Part shown: positions 58,144 to 64,000 of the stretch, one piece after another | How positions within the stretch are numbered: the stretch's first letter is position 1 | How the letters are laid out: each line of letters begins with the position of its first letter | NCBI GenBank assembly: GCA_021234155.1 | Contig: JAJEKV010000058.1 | Coordinates: 5,464,600 to 5,528,599 of the forward strand | DNA: 64,000 nucleotides | From: Isoetes taiwanensis | Lineage: Eukaryota; Streptophyta; Lycopodiopsida; Isoetales; Isoetaceae | Direction of reading: 5' to 3' | Notes under the pieces: generated by a model | What the model was told of the DNA's origin: nothing | Seen by the model: only the letters and a program-made list of their open reading frames with translations | Database searches by the model: none | Translations under genes and position numbers: made by a program

Positions 58144-58930
58144 AAGGAAGGAAGGAAGGAAGGAAGGTACTTTTATCGTCCACGGAGACCAATCGGTCTA
58201 TGGGACCCAATACAAAAACGCAGCAAGCGGATTACTGTCCGGATTAAAAACCCCCAATTGAAGGGTTTTCGAGGGAAAACCGCGGGCATCAATCACGGCC
58301 GACAAGGCATTTGACTTAATCATATAAAATGCGTAAACATCCCATATATACTGATCATGCACCACCCCCCAGTGCCTAGTCTAACTCAAAACAGGGGGGG
58401 CAAAGGTGAAATGAAAGTCCGATTTACCATTACCTCCGGATGTATGAACCCGTGGCATAAGATCGAAAATGTGGTTCATCGCTAAAAATGCAAGGGCACG
58501 TCCCGCCGCATTTAAGGGAGCCGATTCGCCCGGACCGATCAACGGGCAGGGCTTTCGAAAGTGTGAGACTCATCCTCAATGGCACCCCTTTGACAAAGAC
58601 CGACAGAGGCCGCTCCATTGGGCTCCCAATCCACCCGCCTGCCTCGAGCGCGAAGATGGTGGGCACCTGCGGTAATGGGAGGCAATGAGTCCGCTTGCCA
58701 TTTAATCGGGAACGCAGTAGAGCCAGGCCCCGCTAACACGGGTTGATGTGCTCCCTTGTAATGGGCCATTTTGACCTGCTTCTAGAGCAATGGGGTCCCG
58801 CAAAGCTTGCCAAGGAAACAAGCATCTAGGTACTCTTTACTAGTCGCCACGATCGTCACGTGGTTCAGTGTTTTCAGGGTTCTATCGGGCTCACGCTCCA
58901 TCCGGGCGTATTTATCTAAGGTGATCTATT
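58144..58930 (-). mobile_element. LINE 3' fragment with (GGAA)n tail, nested in the CACTA element
   Basis: Tail of six ggaa units at 58144-58167, then on the minus strand the same 3' UTR as at 33.9 kb (tgggtcccatagaccgattg). The ORF2 C-terminus is also present: LPPITAGAHHLRARGRRVDW and GLCQRGAIEDESHTFESPA. Homology fades near 58930. Confidence 0.75.
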
Positions 58931-60074
58931 AATCCCTCCAAGTTGTTTTAAGCCGGGTGCCTATGGGGACTCATGGGATGATTTGTTATATATTTTTTAA
59001 TTGGAGCCGAAAGCATCACCCATAGTAACCACTTTTAAAATAGACTAATGTGTTTATCAATTGGCCCCTTGCCGACAAGAATCAAGGGGTTCATCTTTAA
59101 AATGTCCGATAGGGGACTGTTGTTTCACCCCATGGTGGTGGTACAAAAATGCCCCGCGACATGCCCAAGTCATTCCTTGTCGGTGGTAGATAAGGGGCCC
59201 CAAACCTCACCGCGTTATGCTCATTTGTTCCTCTTGTAACTTTTCCATGGCCCCAATCATATAGTCTCACCATGTGAGTGATGTTTTCATATGATTTCTA
59301 TTATTATTTATATCATGGCGCTTACCCTTTTGGTTGAGGTGCGGATAGGGTTTGCCAGAAAGGGAGGGGAATCCCATTCAAACCTTTTGTATCGTGGTTG
59401 TTTTTTTTTTTAAATGGTCAAACCCCCCAAATTGTGTGTTTTGAAAAAGGTTCAAAATTGCACCATTGTCATTAGTGCGCTTGTAACCGTCACCTTGTTA
59501 AATGTGTACACATGGGTAATTGTGCATATGAATAATTGTGTACATGAATAAATGTGCACATGAATAAATGTACACACCTTGCAAGTTGCCCCCCTAGGGT
59601 GCTATTTGCTTGGCTAATGAGGGATTTTGCTCTAATGGTGTACATCAATCGGGATGGCGTGGTTGCCCTCGATTTAGGAGGTGAGCAGTCCCACGCCCCG
59701 GGACCGTGATAGGTATTTTGGAACGTCACAAATTCCTTGATGATATGGGGATATCTAATTCCCTTTACCTTGGTTGGCTGCCTAGTTTCTTGGCTTCCTC
59801 CTTTGTCCTTGGGGCGGGGGTGTAACCCTCTCTAGATTGCAGCGAGTTGCTATACCTTCTTTTTCATTGTATAAATTTTTATTGTATGTGCCCTATATAG
59901 AGCTTTTTATTATTTATTATATAATTATTTATAGAGCTTTCATTCTTATTTATAATTTAGAGATATCAATCTAATATATATGTTGTTGGAAACTACGAGC
60001 AATGTTATATTTTAACTCGAAACTAAGAGTAATGTTTCTTCTTCTCACTTGCAAATAAGATACCATTCTTCAAT
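58931..60074. other. CACTA interior, no gene recognised
   Basis: No coding similarity seen. Repeated gtgtacac/atgaataa words occur at 59500-59580. Confidence 0.4.
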
Positions 60075-60690
60075 GTGGGCATATGGACAACACTTTCGTA
60101 TCGAGGAAGTTGACATAGGTCATGTTACTTTTGACTTCGGAATAATCACTTTTTATCTTCAAAGGAGTCAATGAAGTGCGAGGGACATAAATTCTATTGA
60201 TGACAATGTGGATTACGTTGGAGTTATCACCAAAATCATGGATTTGAACTTTCGTTCATTCCATGTGAGCGTACTAAAGGCCAAATGGTTCAAAACACAA
60301 ACCCAAGGAAGAAGTCAAATCATTCAAGCACACCCTTCTGGATTCTATGTGGTAGACACTTCACATGTCTTAAAGGATTTGGACGAGCCTTGTATATTTC
60401 CTAGTCAGGTGAAGTAGGTTTCTTTCCATGATAATCCTAGAGATAAGAAATGGCAGATAGTGGTTAATTCACAACCAACTTCTCAGAGAGTTATTGCCTT
60501 GCCTGTCCTAAATGATTCTAATTGGGACACTTAAGGATCATCATCTGATAGCCCGCTTCCTCTTGAATTGGAGTTGATTGACCCAGTTGAAGAAACCATT
60601 GATCACGAGCATGATTCACAATTAGAGGGGCACCAAGACCTTCAGTTGAGATCTCCAATGCATAGCCCAGAACATCATATATATGTTTGA
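60075..60690 (+). pseudogene. CACTA TnpD-type transposase, C-terminal part (DUF4216-like)
   Basis: One frame reads MWAYGQHFRIEEVDIGHVTF, DFGIITFYLQRSQ, stop (60171-60173), SARDINSIDDNVDYVGVITK, IMDLNFRSFHVSVLKAKWFK, HPSGFYVVDTSHVLKDLDEP, CIFPSQVK, stop (60415-60417), VSFHDNPRDKKWQIVVNSQP. This is the order of motifs at the end of plant CACTA TnpD proteins (the GHHFRI... segment and DUF4216). The upstream catalytic part is not found. Both stops fit C to T changes (CGA to TGA, CAG to TAG). Confidence 0.75.
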
Positions 60691-61179
60691 TGACTACTTC
60701 GATGAGAAGAACAACAGAGAAATTCAAACAGACTGACATGTATTGCGGCTCCTTTTGCAATTGGATGATGATGAAAGAGAAGAGGTTGAACATGATTTGC
60801 TATATGACAGTACCAAACACTAGCTGAATTTTTAAAGCATATTTCATTGTTGTTGAAGAATATTGTGTTGAGATACTCTTGATACAATTGCTTGTATTAT
60901 ACATTTATGAACATTTGAATCATATGAGACAAATACGATAATGCACACTTTATAGTATATTCGTAGCCTTGCCAATCTTGTTCTAGCAATATAGGATGGT
61001 ACGAAATCAAGACTTTGAGAAAGAAGAAAATATAGAGAAAGAGAGATTAAATACGAGTGTAGCGGCAAATGAGTCTTCGAATAGATGGCAAGTGTCTCTT
61101 TTGGTATCTTTGCATATAGGATTATTTAAAATGCTTAAAGAGAATAACAAAGTGCATGACTAGTTAGAGTGCATACTAT

Positions 61180-62045
61180 ATGAGTTGATGGTATAGAGTT
61201 GGACATAGAATCAATGATAGCATCAACTCTAGAGATAGCGTACAAGTAAGAGTTAAATCATATGTCAGCATAAGTAGTAGAGTTCATACTACTATAAGAG
61301 TCAATGGTAGCGTCAGACATAGGATTAGATATAGAGTCAATAATATCATCAAACATAGAGTCATTGGTAGAGTCAGAATTAGAACTGATGATAGTGTCAG
61401 ACATAAAGTCAGAATTAGAGGTTAGCTTAAAGTCAGACATAGCATCAATGGTAGGGTCAGGACTAGAGTCAATGGTAGCGTCAGATATAGGGTTGGATAT
61501 AGAGTCAATAATAGCATCAAATATAGAGTCATTGGTAGAGTCAGAATTAAAACTGACAATAGTGTCAGACATAGAGTCAGAATTAGGGGTCAATATAAAG
61601 TCATATGTAGCATCAATGGTAAGGACAGGACTAGAGTCAGATGGCATGCATGCTTGAACCTAATGCTAGCACCTTTGACTCATAATGCATCAGCTCATGC
61701 ATCAGCTATAGCGTCAGTTATAGCACTAGATTTGTTAAAATGATATAGCGTCGTCTCTAGAGTTAGACATAGCGTCAAAATTAGAGTCAGAGTACATGTA
61801 TGCTTGAACATAATGCTAACACCTATTACTCATAGTGCATCAGCTCATGCGTCAGTTGTAACGTCAGTTATAGCATTAGATTGGTTAAAATGATATAGCG
61901 TCATACATAGAATCAGATATAGCATCAGAATTAGCAGCAGAGAAATATCTAACCATAAGTGTTGCTATTAACTACAGAACACTGTTTTCACCTCAAAAAA
62001 TACCAAAAATATCCTTCTGACGCTATAACTGACTCTAGTACCCCT
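61180..62045. repeat. Right subterminal repeat array of the CACTA element
   Basis: Imperfect repeats such as gagtcagacatagcatcaat and agagtcagaattag run from about 61190 to 61960. A longer block of about 110 bp containing gcatcagctcatgc is duplicated at about 61640-61760 and 61790-61900. The repeats share the agagtcag core with the left array. Confidence 0.8.
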
Positions 62046-62059
62046 TTTCTCTTGTAGTG

Positions 62060-63534
62060 CCTGTTTGACCCTCCATTATGTTAGCATGAACGTGGGTTTG
62101 GTCCTTCCAAAAGAGTACACATATTTTGGATGTGAATGTGGGTTAATGGATGTGAAATGCCATACCTTGTTACACCGGTCAATTTCTCTTAATGCAATCA
62201 ATTTAACTACGTGGCAATGCAAAAGCCTAATGCCCTATATAGCAAGAAATCAAAGCTTTGTGTATGTGCAATGCATGAAGATGTCAATGAGATTGATGAG
62301 CAAACAAAGATGCTGGTGGACAAGAAAACGCTGTGCCTTGTATACAAATTTCAATCTATAAATCAAGATGGTTTTGTGTACAGGGTCTGCTTCATTGGAC
62401 AGATTTCAATTCTGGACAAATTTCAATCCATAAGTCAAGATGCCAACTTGGTTCTTTTATGAAGATCTCCAATTGAGCTTGCACCGTTAAATAGAGTTTT
62501 TTTAATCCAACTTAATTCTTTTATAAAGATCTGCAATTGAGCTTGCATGGTTAAATAGAGATTTTTGGAAAAACTGCAGTGGAGCTTGCAGAGGCAAAGG
62601 TCAATAATAGCAATTGCAGCTGCAATTTGAGTAGCTTGCAGTAACCATGCTTTGCAAATCTTCCTAATAAAATTACATATAAACTTGCATCTCTATCCTG
62701 AAGGAGCAAAGGAAACGAACAGTGGAAAGAAACGTGGACTTCAAACTAAGATCCAGCAGAATCTTAGATACTAAAGGCAATGCAAAAATCACATTACCTA
62801 GTCTTGCAGATGCCATTCTTGTGATGAAGATGACATATTGTTGTTAGGAGCATGCACTTGCACACATTGATTGTGCCGTAGTTATATTGTGAATATAGCC
62901 TTTCACCAATACCTCCTGAAAAAGCCCGTGTAAAAAATGTGATAGGTTGCAATGACGGTTGGAAAATGTCAGTAAATAGAGAATCTTCCTTATGAGATAC
63001 CTTAAGACATATATAGAGTAAGCATATCTGATTGTGCAGAGTTGTACATATTAGGCACTCAGAAACAAATGTCTTTCCTGAACATATGTCACTGTAACAC
63101 AGATCAGAACAGAGTTTAGGTGCATGTTAGCTCTAGGCAAACTAAGCAGCTGATTTAACATCTTTCTAAAAAGGTAGAGTATGCAGTCAAATAGCATTAA
63201 TCTTGAAGCAGCCCATGAAAAGCATCACTTTGTCTAATACTGTGTTTTCCAGATGTACATATTTTTGGCAGTTCCACTGTAGAATATGCCCATCCTGAAA
63301 TCTCAGTGAGCATTTGCTATGAGAAGTGCATGCACATGATAGCTTGGGTGCTAACAAAAAACAAATTGAAGAAGGTCTCATGTCTATATTTCCGAACCCA
63401 AATGAAATATATTAATGGGCCTCCTCAAAGATTGTCAAATATTAAACGATCGCATTCCGTAAAAAGAAATGCAGAGGTTCTGCTAACCAATGAATTGAAA
63501 AAGCTCCCATATCCACACTTTGTTCTCCCATATC
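62060..63534. other. Right flank of the CACTA element, no gene supported
   Basis: One plus-strand frame (62211-62462) reads KPNALYSKKSKLCVCAMHED and VNEIDEQTKMLVDKKTLCLV and might be an exon remnant, but no family is recognised. An internal near-repeat of caatttcaatccataa/cttgcatggttaaatagag words is present at 62350-62560. Confidence 0.4.
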
Positions 63535-64000
63535 CAAGCGGGTGGCTGCTGGATGGAGAGCACTCTATACAATGCAAAACAATTGTTTTCGCGCAGAAAT
63601 TCATGATTGGCCACGGAAAGCCCACTTGTTTCGGGCTTTGGTAGAGCCTGTTTTACTGTATGGTTCTGAAGTGTGGGGGCCTGCCATTAGTGCTAGTGCT
63701 TGGGAGAGCCAGCGGGTGCAAAAGTCCTTTCTCACTTACAGCCTCGGAGTTAAAACAACGGTGCCCTATGCTATTCTTTTACAAGAGACAGGTTTTTTGC
63801 CTCTTCAACATTCTGCCATGAAGCGCCATCTCCACTATATCTGCAAGATGCACCACATGGATGATGTTAGGTATCCTGTTCTTGCACTTGCCATGGCTGA
63901 ATCTCCTCAGCGTTTGAAACAATGTTGGAAAGAGCATTGCACTACATGGTTTGCCCGTTAAATTTCGTGGCAACCAGAAAATCGCACGCGATGCTTGCCG
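63535..64000 (+). mobile_element. LINE ORF2 C-terminal fragment, runs off the window
   Basis: An open frame from 63542 gives GWRALYTMQNNCFRAEIHDW, HLFRALVEPVLLYGSEVWGP, VQKSFLTYSLGVKTTVPYAI, LLQETGFLPLQHSAMKRHLH and CWKEHCTTWFAR, stop at 63959. It is closely related to the LINE on the minus strand at 34780-35040. The 5' end is truncated at about 63535, after the RT core. It probably continues to the right. Confidence 0.85.

Larger units (their letters stand above)
55877..62059 (+). mobile_element. CACTA (En/Spm) DNA transposon, 6.2 kb, degenerate
   Basis: The left end starts CACTACAAGAGGAAGG at 55877. The right end (62059 backwards) reads CACTACAAGAGAAAAGG. The inverted similarity continues through agagtcagtt. 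The target duplication is CCT at 55874-55876 and 62060-62062, the 3-bp size of this superfamily. Both subterminal zones carry many AGAGTCAG-type repeats. A decayed TnpD-like C-terminus lies at 60075-60690. A LINE fragment is nested at 58144-58930. Confidence 0.9.

Overview
This looks like nuclear DNA from a plant with a large, transposon-rich genome. The evidence is plant-type U6 snRNA sequence, a plant initiator-Met tRNA primer site, a CACTA element with the plant DUF4216 transposase tail, a plant L1 ORF1 (DUF4283-like) and a Tat-like Ty3/gypsy element. A non-flowering lineage (fern, lycophyte or similar) would fit the unusual element families, but that is a guess. Only one ordinary host gene is well supported, a two-exon 81-aa protein at 31112-31804. 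Almost everything else is mobile DNA, much of it nested.

Left block (1-18123): an old Ty3/gypsy-type LTR retrotransposon. Its LTR (1032-2641) has a polypurine tract on its left and an initiator-Met primer site on its right, so it sits between two internal regions. Downstream, before gag, the element holds a decayed gene for a histone H3/CENH3-like protein (3214-4196) and a second unknown ORF. That second ORF is split at 5423/14990 by a 9.56-kb DNA transposon (5424-14985) with 22-bp terminal inverted repeats and an ATAT target duplication. Joining the two flanks restores the same reading frame. The DNA transposon carries a coiled-coil gene, an FCP1/NLI-like HAD gene, an unknown ORF and a DDE-type transposase (tentatively Sola-like). 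It was itself hit by a LINE retrocopy fused to U6 snRNA. Gag, zinc knuckle and the start of protease of the old retrotransposon follow at 16351-18060.

Middle block (18124-29044): a nearly complete 10.9-kb Ty3/gypsy element with 2.43-kb LTRs, an AGTAT target duplication, a tRNA-Gln primer site and a 1360-aa pol. In this pol an intact extra RNase H lies upstream of the reverse transcriptase, while the usual RNase H has lost key aspartates.

Right block (29050-64000): a MITE-like element, a duplicated 375-bp block in front of the small host gene, and then at least six LINE fragments in both orientations. Their 3' tails are short tandem repeats, and one copy sits between two long GA microsatellites. 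A T-rich low-complexity stretch (about 48.0-53.7 kb) comes next, followed by a 6.2-kb CACTA element (55877-62059, TSD CCT) with AGAGTCAG subterminal arrays. A LINE 3' fragment runs off the right edge.
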